A stretch of DNA of 64,000 nt, from the NCBI GenBank assembly GCA_017437745.1, contig JAFRYI010000008.1:124001-188000 (forward strand), in the 5' to 3' direction. The notes under the pieces were generated by a model. The model did no database searches and had not been told where the DNA came from. It saw only the letters and a program-made list of their open reading frames with translations. The stretch is from Bacillota bacterium. GTDB lineage: Bacteria; Bacillota; Clostridia; Peptostreptococcales; Anaerovoracaceae. Positions 38,775 through 47,220 of this stretch are shown one piece after another (the stretch's first letter is position 1; every line of letters begins with the position of its first letter). The position numbers and the translations under genes were made by a program.

Positions 38775-39785
38775 CTACTTGACGAGCCAGATTATATCCT
38801 TGAATATCAGGAACACCATCAGCGCTATCAGAAGTATCATGAACACGTTGTTTATGGTGTTCTCCACCTTTTCGGACAGCTTGCCGCGGGTGATCCAACG
38901 GATTATCACGAACAGTATCCTTCCGCCGTCCAGACCGGGTATGGGCAGAAGGTTCATGAAACCGAGGTTGACGCTTACCAGAGCGATAAGATGTATTACG
39001 GTGATGAGACCGTACTGCGCAGCGTATTCCCCGGAAATGGCTATTATCTGGATGACGCTTCCTACATCGTCGGAGCTTGCCTGACCGTGGAAGAGCCTTC
39101 CGAAGAAGTCTCTGAGCGCCCGGATCATCGATCCGCACTCGTTGAAGGCGCTCTTGAGCGCGCCTCCCACGCTGTGCTCGATGCTGCAGACTATTCCTAC
39201 GCCCTTGGTCCCTGTTTCCAGAGTGTAAGTCTTAACAGTGTAAGTCTTTTCCTCGGAGTCTCTCAGCACCGTTATGTCCACGGTCTCGCCTTCGGAGGTC
39301 TGGATGAGCCTTGTGATGTCGGTCCATTCGTCGGAACGTGTCCCGTTCACTGCAACTATCCTGTCCCCTGCAAGTATTCCGGCTTCTGCGGCAGGTTTTC
39401 CTTCTACGACTTCAGAGAGGACCGGAGAATAAGAGCCTGCGATAGCGAATACAACGGTAAATATAATGATTCCGATGACGATGTTATTGAACGAGCCGGC
39501 GACCAGTACCAGCAGTTTTTTCCACGGTTTCTGACGGTTGAAGGACCTGGGATCCTCGGATCCGTCCTCCTCGCCTTCGAAAGCGCAGTATCCGCCTATG
39601 GGAACGGCTCTTAAGGAATACTCGGTCTCGCCTTTCTTCCTGCCCCAGAGCTTTGGGCCCATGCCTACGGCGAACTCGTTTATCTTGAATCCGAGCAGTT
39701 TTCCGACGGAAAAATGGCCGAACTCGTGTCCGACGACCAGCAGAGCAAAGCATATTACAGCTAAAACTATTCCAATGATTTTCAT
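38775..39785 (-). CDS. rseP: Site-2 protease family RIP metalloprotease
   Basis: 336-residue intramembrane zinc protease. HEFGH at residues 20-24 in the first membrane segment and NLLPIPGLDGGRI near 290 hold the zinc ligands; a PDZ domain lies between (EGKPAAEAGILAGDRIVAVNG). The family releases membrane-bound anti-sigma factors and clears signal-peptide remnants. The dxr-rseP-ispG order is common in Clostridia. No anti-sigma factor gene is nearby. Confidence 0.93.
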   Translation of the reverse strand: MKIIGIVLAVICFALLVVGHEFGHFSVGKLLGFKINEFAVGMGPKLWGRKKGETEYSLRAVPIGGYCAFEGEEDGSEDPRSFNRQKPWKKLLVLVAGSFNNIVIGIIIFTVVFAIAGSYSPVLSEVVEGKPAAEAGILAGDRIVAVNGTRSDEWTDITRLIQTSEGETVDITVLRDSEEKTYTVKTYTLETGTKGVGIVCSIEHSVGGALKSAFNECGSMIRALRDFFGRLFHGQASSDDVGSVIQIIAISGEYAAQYGLITVIHLIALVSVNLGFMNLLPIPGLDGGRILFVIIRWITRGKLSEKVENTINNVFMILLIALMVFLIFKDIIWLVK

Positions 39786-39798
39786 AACGAAATAATGA

Positions 39799-40950
39799 TT
39801 ATGTCAAATTGTTTATATAAGAACGAACAGAAGATCTGCTCGTCTTCTCTACTTCGAATATGTCTTCCACTGTACGAATGTCTGCGCCGTCATGGCTATC
39901 CAGCGCGTATTCCACGCAGTCGGCTATCTGGACGAATCTTATCCTACCGGCAAGGAATGCGGCTACCGCTTCCTCGTTTGAACAATTGAGAACGGCAGGA
40001 TAGCTTCCGCCCTTTTCTATCGCTTCATACGCCAGTTTAAGACACTTGAAAGTATCGAGGTCCGGTCTTTCGAAAGTCATGGACGCAAGATCCGTAAAAC
40101 TGAACCGCTTTCCCGGGCTCTCCAGTCTTTCCGGGTATGACAGCGCGTACGCAATGGGAAGTCTCATGTCCGGCGCGCCGATCTGCGCTATGATCGAACC
40201 ATCCGCGAACTCTACCGCGGAATGAACGGCGCTCTGCGGATGTACTACGACTTCTATGTCTTTCGGATCGACGGCGAAGAGCCAGGAGGCCTCGATTATC
40301 TCCAGCCCCTTGTTCATCATCGTGGCGGAATCCACGGTTATCTTGGCGCCCATGCTCCAGTTGGGATGCTTAAGCGCCATTTCCAGAGTCACCTGCTCCA
40401 GCTGATCCTTCGAATATCCTCTGAACGGTCCGCCGGAAGCAGTAAGTATTATTTTTTTTAACGGATTACCGTCAGCAGCCCTTAAAGACTGGAATATGGC
40501 GGAATGCTCGCTGTCCACAGGAAGGAACCGGACGCCGCTGCGTTTTACGGCTTCCATTACAAGCGAGCCGCCCGCGACCAGAGTCTCCTTGTTGGCGAAC
40601 GCAATGTCCTTGCCTGCTTCGACAGCGGCCAGAGTGGGACGGATGCCCATCATGCCCAGAAGGCCGTTAACTACGATCTCAGCGCTGTTTCGCTCTGCGA
40701 GGTCTGATAACCCGTCCGCGCCGCTAAACACCGTCAGAGAGACGAATTCGGCCCTTAAACGCGATGCTTCGGACTCTTCCGCGACGCAGACCATCTCTGG
40801 AGCGAACTCCTTTATCTGCGCACGCAAAAGTTCTGTGTTGCGGCCGCAGCTGAGCGCCACCGCCCTGAACCTGTCCGGATACTTACGTACTATGTCCAGA
40901 GTCTGTCTGCCTATGGAACCTGTGGAACCTAATACAGCTACGTTCTTCAT
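39799..40950 (-). CDS. dxr: 1-deoxy-D-xylulose 5-phosphate reductoisomerase
   Basis: 383 residues, second step of the MEP pathway. AVLGSTGSIGRQTLDIVRKY is the NADPH site, PVDSEHSAIFQ the metal and substrate region, and MNKGLEIIEA and the HPQSAVHS stretch complete the active site. Overlaps cdsA by four bases, so translation is coupled. Confidence 0.96.
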   Translation of the reverse strand: MKNVAVLGSTGSIGRQTLDIVRKYPDRFRAVALSCGRNTELLRAQIKEFAPEMVCVAEESEASRLRAEFVSLTVFSGADGLSDLAERNSAEIVVNGLLGMMGIRPTLAAVEAGKDIAFANKETLVAGGSLVMEAVKRSGVRFLPVDSEHSAIFQSLRAADGNPLKKIILTASGGPFRGYSKDQLEQVTLEMALKHPNWSMGAKITVDSATMMNKGLEIIEASWLFAVDPKDIEVVVHPQSAVHSAVEFADGSIIAQIGAPDMRLPIAYALSYPERLESPGKRFSFTDLASMTFERPDLDTFKCLKLAYEAIEKGGSYPAVLNCSNEEAVAAFLAGRIRFVQIADCVEYALDSHDGADIRTVEDIFEVEKTSRSSVRSYINNLT

Positions 40951-41759
40951 GGCTTGATAAAGAGCAGTATGTAGTAATAGACGAACGGAGCCACCAGGAG
41001 CACGCTGTCGAACCTGTCCATTACTCCGCCGTGACCGGGGATAAGATTTCCGTAGTCCTTGATGCCCATGTTGCGTTTGAACGCGGACGCGATAAGGTCT
41101 CCGGCCATGCCGAAGAAGGCTCCGACAAATCCGATGATGACGCAGTGAACGAACTCAGGTCTGTAGACGAACCAGCCGAACACTCCGCAGATCACCGTGG
41201 CGCCTATTACACCGCCTATCGCTCCCTCCACGGTCTTCTTGGGACTGATGTTCGGCGCCATCTTGTGCTTTCCGAACAGATATCCGCTGAAATACGCGAA
41301 AGTATCCTGGCCGAACGCAGCCAGAAGCACCAGCCAGACCATGTATCTGTACTTTTCTATGCAGTTTATGAGCGACATGTGAGCCGCGAAGAATCCTATG
41401 TACAGAAGTCCCAGACTGGTTATCGGACCGTCCAGGACGTTGTGGTCCTTGCGTATGAGCGTCATAAGAAGACCCAGACATACCGTGCCGAAGGTCCACA
41501 GCTGCAGAAGATGCGTGTAAGTCGTGGGCGCGAGTTTGGTGAATTCTCCGAAGAATATGATGACGTAAAGACCGACCAGCAGCGCGTACGCCCAGTTCCT
41601 TCCGGGATGTACGCCTATGTTGCTGTATCCCTTATAGAACTCGTGCATTCCTACTGCGGAGAGCAGCATGCAGAACACCAGAAGCGGGACCCCTCCGAGA
41701 ACGAAGAAGATAAGCAGAGGTCCTATGATAACTATCGCGGATATTATCCTTGTCTTCAT
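40947..41759 (-). CDS. cdsA: Phosphatidate cytidylyltransferase
   Basis: 270-residue membrane enzyme making CDP-diacylglycerol from CTP and phosphatidic acid. About eight hydrophobic segments; the C-terminal signature KRNMGIKDYGNLIPGHGGVMDRFDS is present, and SPKKTVEGAIGG lies in the loop before. Overlaps uppS and dxr by four bases each. Confidence 0.93.
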   Translation of the reverse strand: MKTRIISAIVIIGPLLIFFVLGGVPLLVFCMLLSAVGMHEFYKGYSNIGVHPGRNWAYALLVGLYVIIFFGEFTKLAPTTYTHLLQLWTFGTVCLGLLMTLIRKDHNVLDGPITSLGLLYIGFFAAHMSLINCIEKYRYMVWLVLLAAFGQDTFAYFSGYLFGKHKMAPNISPKKTVEGAIGGVIGATVICGVFGWFVYRPEFVHCVIIGFVGAFFGMAGDLIASAFKRNMGIKDYGNLIPGHGGVMDRFDSVLLVAPFVYYYILLFIKP

Positions 41760-42460
41760 TTATGACCTCCGTAGCGGCGGTCCCTGCTCTGATACTCGAT
41801 GATGCACTTCTCGTATTCTTCCGGAGTGAAATCCGGCCAGTATACGTCAGTAAGCACTATCTCGGAATAAGCGGCCTGCCATATGAGGAAATTGGAAAGT
41901 CTGTTTTCGCCGCTGGTGCGGATTATGACGTCCGGATCGGGCATTCCTGCGGTATACAGCGCTCCGCTGATATCGTCCTCAGTAACGTTCGTACGCCCCT
42001 CGGACATCAGTTTGTTAACGGCGCGTGTGATCTCCGCCCTGCCGCCGTAGTTGAGCGCTATGTTGAATTTAAGACCGTCGTTATTTTCCGTGGTCTTAAG
42101 CGCAAGTCTTATGCTTTTGGCGGAGTCCTCGGGGATAGCGTTCCAGTCGCCGAGTATCCCCACGCGGACGTTGTTCTCGTTAAGCTCTTTAAGCTCGCTG
42201 TTTACATACTTTATGACCAGTTTGAATATTCCGGCCACTTCGTCCGCGGGACGCTTCCAGTTTTCCGTTGAAAATGCATAAACAGTCAGGTATTCCACGC
42301 CCAAGCGCTGCGAATGCCTGACTATTTCTCTGAGCGCTTCCATTCCGGCCAGGTGTCCCTGGAGCCTTATCTGTCCGCGCTCTTTAGCCCAGCGGCCGTT
42401 GCCGTCCATGATGATGGCAACGTGCCGCGGTATGTTTTTAAGATCAAGCTGACGATCCAA
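41756..42460 (-). CDS. uppS: Isoprenyl transferase (undecaprenyl diphosphate synthase)
   Basis: 234-residue cis-prenyltransferase that builds the C55 carrier lipid for cell wall synthesis. IIMDGNGRWAKERG holds the catalytic Asp, LTVYAFSTENWKRP is the second motif, and ALNYGGRAEI and the C-terminal RTSGENRLSNFLIWQAAYSE (in part) follow. One base after frr. Confidence 0.95.
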   Translation of the reverse strand: MDRQLDLKNIPRHVAIIMDGNGRWAKERGQIRLQGHLAGMEALREIVRHSQRLGVEYLTVYAFSTENWKRPADEVAGIFKLVIKYVNSELKELNENNVRVGILGDWNAIPEDSAKSIRLALKTTENNDGLKFNIALNYGGRAEITRAVNKLMSEGRTNVTEDDISGALYTAGMPDPDVIIRTSGENRLSNFLIWQAAYSEIVLTDVYWPDFTPEEYEKCIIEYQSRDRRYGGHK

Positions 42461-42461
42461 A

Positions 42462-43016
42462 TCAGATCTCCATCAGCTCTTTTTCCTTGCCGGAAACGAT
42501 CTCGTCGATGTCCTTCATGCACTTGTCGGTAGCCTTCTGGATCTCGTCCAGATCGTCCTTGAGATCGTCCTCGGTAAGCTCGCCGGCCTTCTCGGCCTTC
42601 TTAAGCTGCTCGTTGGCGTCGCGGCGGCAGTTCCTGACCGCTACCTTTGACTCCTCGCCCATCTTCTTGATAAGCTTTGTGAGCTCTTTTCTGCGCTCCT
42701 CGGTAAGAGGCGGGATGACCAGCCTTACGTTCTTGCCGTCGTTGGTCGGATTGATGCCCAGGTTGGATACCTGGATGGCCTTCTCTATGTTCTTGAGGCT
42801 CTTGGGATCGAACGGGATTATGGTAAGGCTGCGGGGATCCGGTACCTGAATGTTAGCGAGGTTCTTGAGCGGTGTGGGCACACCGTAATAATCCACGGTT
42901 ATCTGGTCCAGAAGCGAGGGGTTGGCTCTGCCTGCCCTTACTGTATTAAGGTCTTCCTTAAGAACGCTGAGCGTCTTGGTCATTTTTTCCTGATAGATGT
43001 CGAATGCGGTTCCCAT
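42462..43016 (-). CDS. frr: Ribosome recycling factor
   Basis: 184 residues, tRNA-shaped factor that splits post-termination ribosomes with [22 protein letters not shown] and the [17 protein letters not shown] helix are diagnostic. The ATG has an AGGAGG site. Follows pyrH by nine bases in the usual pyrH-frr-uppS-cdsA order. Confidence 0.96.
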   Translation of the reverse strand: MGTAFDIYQEKMTKTLSVLKEDLNTVRAGRANPSLLDQITVDYYGVPTPLKNLANIQVPDPRSLTIIPFDPKSLKNIEKAIQVSNLGINPTNDGKNVRLVIPPLTEERRKELTKLIKKMGEESKVAVRNCRRDANEQLKKAEKAGELTEDDLKDDLDEIQKATDKCMKDIDEIVSGKEKELMEI

Positions 43017-43025
43017 ATATACCTC

Positions 43026-43727
43026 CTAGTAAACTATAGTTCCTATCTCTTCGCCGCTGCAGGCCCTTATTATGGCATTAGGCTCCTTAAGGCCGAAGAC
43101 GTGGATCTTCATTCCGTTGTCCCTGCACAGTGATGCCGCCGTGGAGTCCATTACCTTAAGGTCCTTCTCCAGAACTTCGGAATGAGTTATCTTACTGTAC
43201 TTTTTAGCGTCCGGATTCTTCGCGGGGTCGGAATCGTAGACAGCGTCTACGTTCTTGGCGAGAAGTATCACGTCTGCCTGTATCTCTATGGCTCTGAGCG
43301 CGGCTCCCGTATCGGTGCTGAAGAACGGGTGTCCGGTGCCTCCGGTAAAGATCACTACCTTGCCTTCCGACAGATACCTTCTGGCATCTTCTACGCTGAA
43401 AGCTCTGCACATCTGCGTTACTTCGAAGGCTGCCATCAGCTCCGCCGGGATCCCTGCCTGAGAGAACGCGTCCTTTAAGGCCAGACCGTTCATGCAGGTG
43501 GCCAGCATTCCTATCTGGTCCGCGACCGCCCTGTCCATCTTTTCTGAACTGCGTCCGCGCCAGAAGTTGCCGCCTCCTACGACTATGCCTACCTGTACAC
43601 CCATGGCAAGAAGCTCTTTTACTTCCGCCGCCACCTTCGCGAGACCGTCCGGATCTATGCCGTGACCGTCTTTGGAGATGGCTTCGCCGCTTACTTTCAG
43701 CAGCACCCTTTTATACTTAGCATCCAT
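43026..43727 (-). CDS. pyrH: Uridylate kinase
   Basis: 233-residue UMP kinase of the amino-acid-kinase fold. KRVLLKVSGEAI, the VGGGNFWRGR loop and the FTGGTGHPFFSTDTGAALRA segment are clear. I chose the ATG at 43727, which matches the family start. An in-frame ATG at 43751 has a GGAAGG closer to it and would add eight residues. First gene of the pyrH-frr-uppS-cdsA-dxr-rseP-ispG run. Confidence 0.94.
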   Translation of the reverse strand: MDAKYKRVLLKVSGEAISKDGHGIDPDGLAKVAAEVKELLAMGVQVGIVVGGGNFWRGRSSEKMDRAVADQIGMLATCMNGLALKDAFSQAGIPAELMAAFEVTQMCRAFSVEDARRYLSEGKVVIFTGGTGHPFFSTDTGAALRAIEIQADVILLAKNVDAVYDSDPAKNPDAKKYSKITHSEVLEKDLKVMDSTAASLCRDNGMKIHVFGLKEPNAIIRACSGEEIGTIVY

Positions 43728-43767
43728 GTTCTTACCTATGCCGCAAAGCATTTCCTTCCGACTGTGT

Positions 43768-43797
43768 ATTTTAACATATTACGCCGCGTTATGGCAA
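43768..43797 (-). promoter_or_regulatory. pyrH operon promoter
   Basis: TTGCCA (43797-43792) and TAAAAT (43773-43768) on the minus strand, 18-base spacing, just before the pyrH ribosome site. Confidence 0.5.
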
Positions 43798-43826
43798 GAA
43801 ATCTGTTAATTATGCCGCGGACAGCA

Positions 43827-43849
43827 AAGGCGGGACAGGATCCCGCCTT
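43827..43849 (-). terminator. thiT terminator
   Basis: Nine-bp stem AAGGCGGGA/TCCCGCCTT (43827-43835 with 43841-43849), minus-strand tail TTTGCTG; moderate U-run. Confidence 0.65.
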
Positions 43850-43873
43850 GCGTTCATGTATAGTACTTAAGTA

Positions 43874-44431
43874 TCAGCAAACGTGATTCTTTTCAAGCTT
43901 ATCGAGAGGAGCGATCAGGAGCGAGATCACCAGTACGCAGAGAATGGTATTCGGAAGCATGTAAGTTCCGTTGTACAGCAGCGAATATACGAACGGGCTA
44001 GTCATGGCCATTCCCATGAACTCCTCCGGCATCCATCTGGCGTAAACTGTTACTCCGCTTATGTAGTGGATGACGAACCTTGCGACGCAGCCGATGAGAG
44101 CGCCGGCGGGCCTTGCGGCTCCCGTCCTGCCTTTCATTACTCCGGCAAGACCGACCGCGGCGTAGGCAACGGAATAGTCGAATATTATCGAAACTATGTC
44201 TATTGCGCTTCCGCCTATGAAGAACTTGATCGTACCGAATACAAGACCGGCGACGCATCCCCAGCCCGCGCCCCATCTGAGGGCAAATACAACAAGAGGC
44301 ACCATGACAAGATCTATGGATCCTCCGAATCCGCCGAAATTCAGGCCGACGGGGATCTTCAAAAAGCTCAGCGCTATCGCGAGCGCGACGCATACTCCGC
44401 CTTCCGCTATCATTCTTACTTTACTGTTCAT
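43874..44431 (-). CDS. thiT: Energy-coupled thiamine transporter ThiT
   Basis: 185-residue S-component of an ECF transporter with about six membrane segments. GGFGGSIDLVMVPLVVFALRWG (in part) and ISGVTVYARWMPEEFMGM fit ThiT, and the upstream TPP riboswitch gives independent support for thiamine as substrate. The shared EcfA-EcfA'-EcfT module is not in the window. The ATG at 44431 follows GGAAAGGAA. Confidence 0.93.
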   Translation of the reverse strand: MNSKVRMIAEGGVCVALAIALSFLKIPVGLNFGGFGGSIDLVMVPLVVFALRWGAGWGCVAGLVFGTIKFFIGGSAIDIVSIIFDYSVAYAAVGLAGVMKGRTGAARPAGALIGCVARFVIHYISGVTVYARWMPEEFMGMAMTSPFVYSLLYNGTYMLPNTILCVLVISLLIAPLDKLEKNHVC

Positions 44432-44456
44432 GACGTTCCTTTCCGAAAAAACAAAA

Positions 44457-44478
44457 CACCCTTCATGCAAAAAGGGTG
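44457..44478 (-). terminator. Riboswitch expression-platform terminator
   Basis: CACCCTTTTTGCATGAAGGGTG folds into a hairpin followed by TTTTGTTTTTT on the minus strand, between the TPP aptamer and thiT. Ligand-bound aptamer should favour it. Confidence 0.85.
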
Positions 44479-44484
44479 CTGGAA

Positions 44485-44565
44485 AACTTGCTTTACTTCC
44501 TACGCCGGCATTATCCGGATCAGGTTCGAGGGTATGATCTCAGCCTTTCGGCACCCCTTTATATT
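44485..44565 (-). promoter_or_regulatory. TPP riboswitch (THI-box aptamer)
   Basis: The minus strand reads GGGGTGCC, then GGCTGAGA, ATACCC, GAACCTGATCCGGATAATGCC and CGTAGGAAG, the full conserved set of a THI element. It controls thiT through the terminator immediately downstream. Confidence 0.97.
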
Positions 44566-44576
44566 TACTTGGAATT

Positions 44577-44604
44577 ATTATACATCCGTCCCCTGTTTTG
44601 TCAA
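44577..44604 (-). promoter_or_regulatory. thiT riboswitch promoter (consensus)
   Basis: Perfect TTGACA (44604-44599) and perfect TATAAT (44582-44577) on the minus strand with 16-base spacing, just ahead of the TPP aptamer. Confidence 0.9.
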
Positions 44605-44617
44605 CAGATAAACGGTT

Positions 44618-45538
44618 CTACCTTTCATCCAGATACTTCTCCGCGGATACAGCGGCGATGGCGCCGTCCGCTACAGCTGTAACTACCTGGCGGAGGCTCT
44701 TTACCCTTGCGTCTCCGGCGGCGAAAACGCCCGGAACGGATGTGCGCATCTCCTCATCGGCGACGATGAAGCCGTTCTTCATCTCCAGAACGCCATCATA
44801 TACCGCGGTATTCGGTTTTGTTCCTATAAATACGAACAGACCGAACTGCCCGGAGATCCTAACCCTGCTGCCGTCGGTCAGATTCCTGAGTATCATCGAC
44901 TCCAGCTGATCCTCTCCTTCCAGTTCGTCGACCACAGTGTTATAGCGGAAAAATATCTTCTTATTCGCGAATGCCTTTTCCTGGATGGATTTGGCAGCCC
45001 TAAGCGAGTCTCTTCTGTGGATTATAGTGACCTTGGAAGCGAACTTGGTAAGGTACATTGCCTCTTCGACAGATGCGTCCCCTCCGCCTACGACGAATAC
45101 AGGATAGCCTTCGAAGAACGGTCCGTCGCAGGTAGCGCAGTAAGACACTCCGGCTCCGGTAAGACGGTCCTCGCCCGGACAGCCTATTTTAGCCGGATGT
45201 GCTCCTGCTGCTACTATCACGGACTTTGCTGTGTATTCTTTTTCTCCGCAGCGGACTGTCTTGGGATCGACATCGAAACTTACGCTGTCGACGGTGCCGC
45301 TGACGAACTCCGCTCCAAAAGATCTGGCCTGTTCGGACATCCTGCCTATGAGCGAATGACCGGATTCCGGCGGGAAAGCTCCGGGATAGTTCGCTATCTC
45401 GTCAGTAGTAATTATCTGTCCGCCCTCGGCGTCAGCCTCGATCACCAGTGTCCTAAGCTTGGCGCGACCCGCGTATATTGCGGCCGCAAGGCCCGCGGGA
45501 CCGGCACCTATTATTATCACATCATATGTCTCGTTCAT
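44618..45538 (-). CDS. trxB: Thioredoxin-disulfide reductase
   Basis: 306-residue flavoprotein that reduces thioredoxin with [15 protein letters not shown] (11-20) binds FAD, the redox pair is Cys134-Cys137 (CATC), [13 protein letters not shown] begins the NADPH site, and [19 protein letters not shown] closes the FAD domain. No thioredoxin gene is adjacent. Divergent from the WYL regulator with its own promoter. Confidence 0.95.
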   Translation of the reverse strand: MNETYDVIIIGAGPAGLAAAIYAGRAKLRTLVIEADAEGGQIITTDEIANYPGAFPPESGHSLIGRMSEQARSFGAEFVSGTVDSVSFDVDPKTVRCGEKEYTAKSVIVAAGAHPAKIGCPGEDRLTGAGVSYCATCDGPFFEGYPVFVVGGGDASVEEAMYLTKFASKVTIIHRRDSLRAAKSIQEKAFANKKIFFRYNTVVDELEGEDQLESMILRNLTDGSRVRISGQFGLFVFIGTKPNTAVYDGVLEMKNGFIVADEEMRTSVPGVFAAGDARVKSLRQVVTAVADGAIAAVSAEKYLDER

Positions 45539-45578
45539 GTCATTCCACCTTCAGGATCGAACAGTTTTTACATGTTAA

Positions 45579-45608
45579 AATATACACTCCGCGGCTTTGC
45601 AGTGTCAA
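45579..45608 (-). promoter_or_regulatory. trxB promoter
   Basis: TTGACA (45608-45603) and TATATT (45584-45579) on the minus strand, 18-base spacing. Confidence 0.65.
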
Positions 45609-45660
45609 TAAGACGATGCGAAAGCGCGTCAGTCCGAAAAAAGCCTTTACAGATCCATTG

Positions 45661-45689
45661 TTGTACATAAAAATGCTCAGTAGTATAAT
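45661..45689 (+). promoter_or_regulatory. WYL regulator promoter
   Basis: TTGTAC (45661-45666) and perfect TATAAT (45684-45689), 17-base spacing; AAGGAGG precedes the ATG at 45710, so the leader is about 15 bases. Confidence 0.7.
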
Positions 45690-45709
45690 GATCTCAAGGA
45701 GGAAACGCA

Positions 45710-46672
45710 ATGGCTACCGACAAATCGAACATACTCTGCGTACTCAGGATCCTGGAGGACTACTCCGACGAGGATCACATACTGAACGCCCGCGAGATAC
45801 AGGAGAAGATGTCAGCGATCTACGGCACTTCGCCGGACAGAAGGACCATCTACGGACTAATAGACGCTCTTATAGGCCTGGGATACGACATATCCACTCA
45901 CGAAGAGAACGGCAAAGGTTATTTCCTGCGCGTAAGGGACTTCGACAAAGCCGACATCAGACTTCTTACAGACGCGGTCAAAGCTTTCGAATACATTTCG
46001 AAAAACCAGACGGACGAACTTGTCGAAAAGCTCGTAAACAAGCTCTCCGTCCACGAAAGAAAGCAATGGACGGGTTCCAGCATAATTCGTACGGACAAAA
46101 AGTCGCCCAACAGCCAGGTCTTCCTTAACATCGAACTGCTGGAACAGGCCATAAGCGAAAAGAAGAAGGTCTCGTTCATATACTGCGACTACGATTACGA
46201 CAAGAAACTGAGGCCAAGAAGACCCGAACCTTACGTCGCGGACCCCTACTGCCTGGTCGTCGAGTCCGAGCACTACTATCTGGTCATGATACTGGACGGC
46301 AAGGACAAACCCAGCTTCTACCGCATAGACATGATGCGCGACATAAAGATCCTGGACGAGCCGCTTACGATAAGCAGAAAAGACGCGGAACTGGATTCGA
46401 TCAACAAAGTCGTATACGCTCACGCCGGCACTCCGGAGGCGATAAAGCTTAGATGCGATAAAGTCGCGCTGCGTTACTGCCTGGAAAGATTCGGACTTGA
46501 CATAATGATAATTCCGGAAAGCAACGGCGAAAAGTTCACTGCGTCCTTCAGCGCTCCGCCTCAGGGCGTTCTCTACTGGGCTCTTCAGCAGATGCAGCAC
46601 GTGGAAGTACTCGAACCCGCTTCCCTGCGCGAACAGATAAAGGAAGTCGTAAGGAACAGCAAGTACTTATAG
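45710..46672 (+). CDS. WYL-domain transcriptional regulator
   Basis: 320 residues. The N-terminal half is a winged helix (ILCVLRILEDYSDEDHILNAREI and RTIYGLIDALIGLGYDI). The C-terminal half is a WYL domain (KKVSFIYCDYDYDKK, YVADPYCLVVESEHYYLV), an Sm-like ligand sensor, and a WCX-type tail ends the protein. WYL regulators commonly sense nucleic acid or nucleotide signals. The target is unknown; it lies between trxB (divergent) and a PNPOx-like gene (convergent). Confidence 0.88.
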   Translation: MATDKSNILCVLRILEDYSDEDHILNAREIQEKMSAIYGTSPDRRTIYGLIDALIGLGYDISTHEENGKGYFLRVRDFDKADIRLLTDAVKAFEYISKNQTDELVEKLVNKLSVHERKQWTGSSIIRTDKKSPNSQVFLNIELLEQAISEKKKVSFIYCDYDYDKKLRPRRPEPYVADPYCLVVESEHYYLVMILDGKDKPSFYRIDMMRDIKILDEPLTISRKDAELDSINKVVYAHAGTPEAIKLRCDKVALRYCLERFGLDIMIIPESNGEKFTASFSAPPQGVLYWALQQMQHVEVLEPASLREQIKEVVRNSKYL

Positions 46673-46706
46673 CTTCCGGATCTTACAAAAGCATAACACA
46701 AAACAA

Positions 46707-46729
46707 AAACGGCCCTTCGCGGGCCGTTT
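46707..46729. terminator. Bidirectional terminator between the WYL and PNPOx-like genes
   Basis: Nine-bp stem AAACGGCCC/GGGCCGTTT (46707-46715 with 46721-46729), A-rich on the left and a short T-run on the right. Confidence 0.8.
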
Positions 46730-46744
46730 GTCGTAAGCCGTATA

Positions 46745-47137
46745 TCAGAACTTTACTGTTCTGGGCTCTTCGCTGAACGAATAGATGGTAGCTACCGCGT
46801 TCTCGAATCTGAGTCCCAGGCAGTTTCCGTCGTCTTCGCTGTACATGCGGCGAAGGTTCGGGTTCTGGTCCAGAAGGAACTTTATGGTCTCCGGTCTGTC
46901 GTCCCAGATAAGATCCGCCTGTATCCTGATCCACTTTCCGTCGCCGAAGCAGCATATCTCCGCCTTCGGGTTCTTCTTAAGCTGCTGCGCAACGTCCTTC
47001 TTCTTACCTGTCTGGGTATAGAGATGTCCTTCGTAGATCTCGGAAACTCCGAAAGGCCTTACGCGGGGCTGGTCTCCGTCCACGGTAGCCAGATAGAAAA
47101 CGTGGTATTTCTTTAAAAAGTCGAGTATTTCCTGCAT
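46745..47137 (-). CDS. Pyridoxamine 5'-phosphate oxidase family protein
   Basis: 130-residue split-barrel flavin-binding protein. FYLATVDGDQPRVRPFG is the typical FMN-binding start of small PNPOx-like proteins, followed by the LYTQTGKKKDVAQQLKKNPKAEIC region. It is much shorter than true PdxH, so a role in vitamin B6 synthesis is unlikely; it more likely binds FMN, F420 or heme. The ATG has AGGAGG. Confidence 0.82.
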   Translation of the reverse strand: MQEILDFLKKYHVFYLATVDGDQPRVRPFGVSEIYEGHLYTQTGKKKDVAQQLKKNPKAEICCFGDGKWIRIQADLIWDDRPETIKFLLDQNPNLRRMYSEDDGNCLGLRFENAVATIYSFSEEPRTVKF

Positions 47138-47161
47138 TTTCGATTCCTCCTAAACGCTGAT

Positions 47162-47190
47162 ATTATACCATAACAAAACCGGGGCGTTAA
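47162..47190 (-). promoter_or_regulatory. Promoter of the PNPOx-like gene, -35 inside the tsf terminator
   Basis: Extended -10 TGGTATAAT with TATAAT at 47167-47162; the weak TTAACG -35 (47190-47185) at 17 bases lies in the loop and arm edge of the tsf terminator. Confidence 0.5.
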
Positions 47191-47197
47191 GCCCCGG
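47179..47197 (-). terminator. rpsB-tsf terminator
   Basis: Seven-bp GC stem CCGGGGC/GCCCCGG with a five-base loop and a TTTTGTT tail on the minus strand. Confidence 0.8.
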
Positions 47198-47220
47198 CAT
47201 GTTTTTTGTCAGTCTGATGT

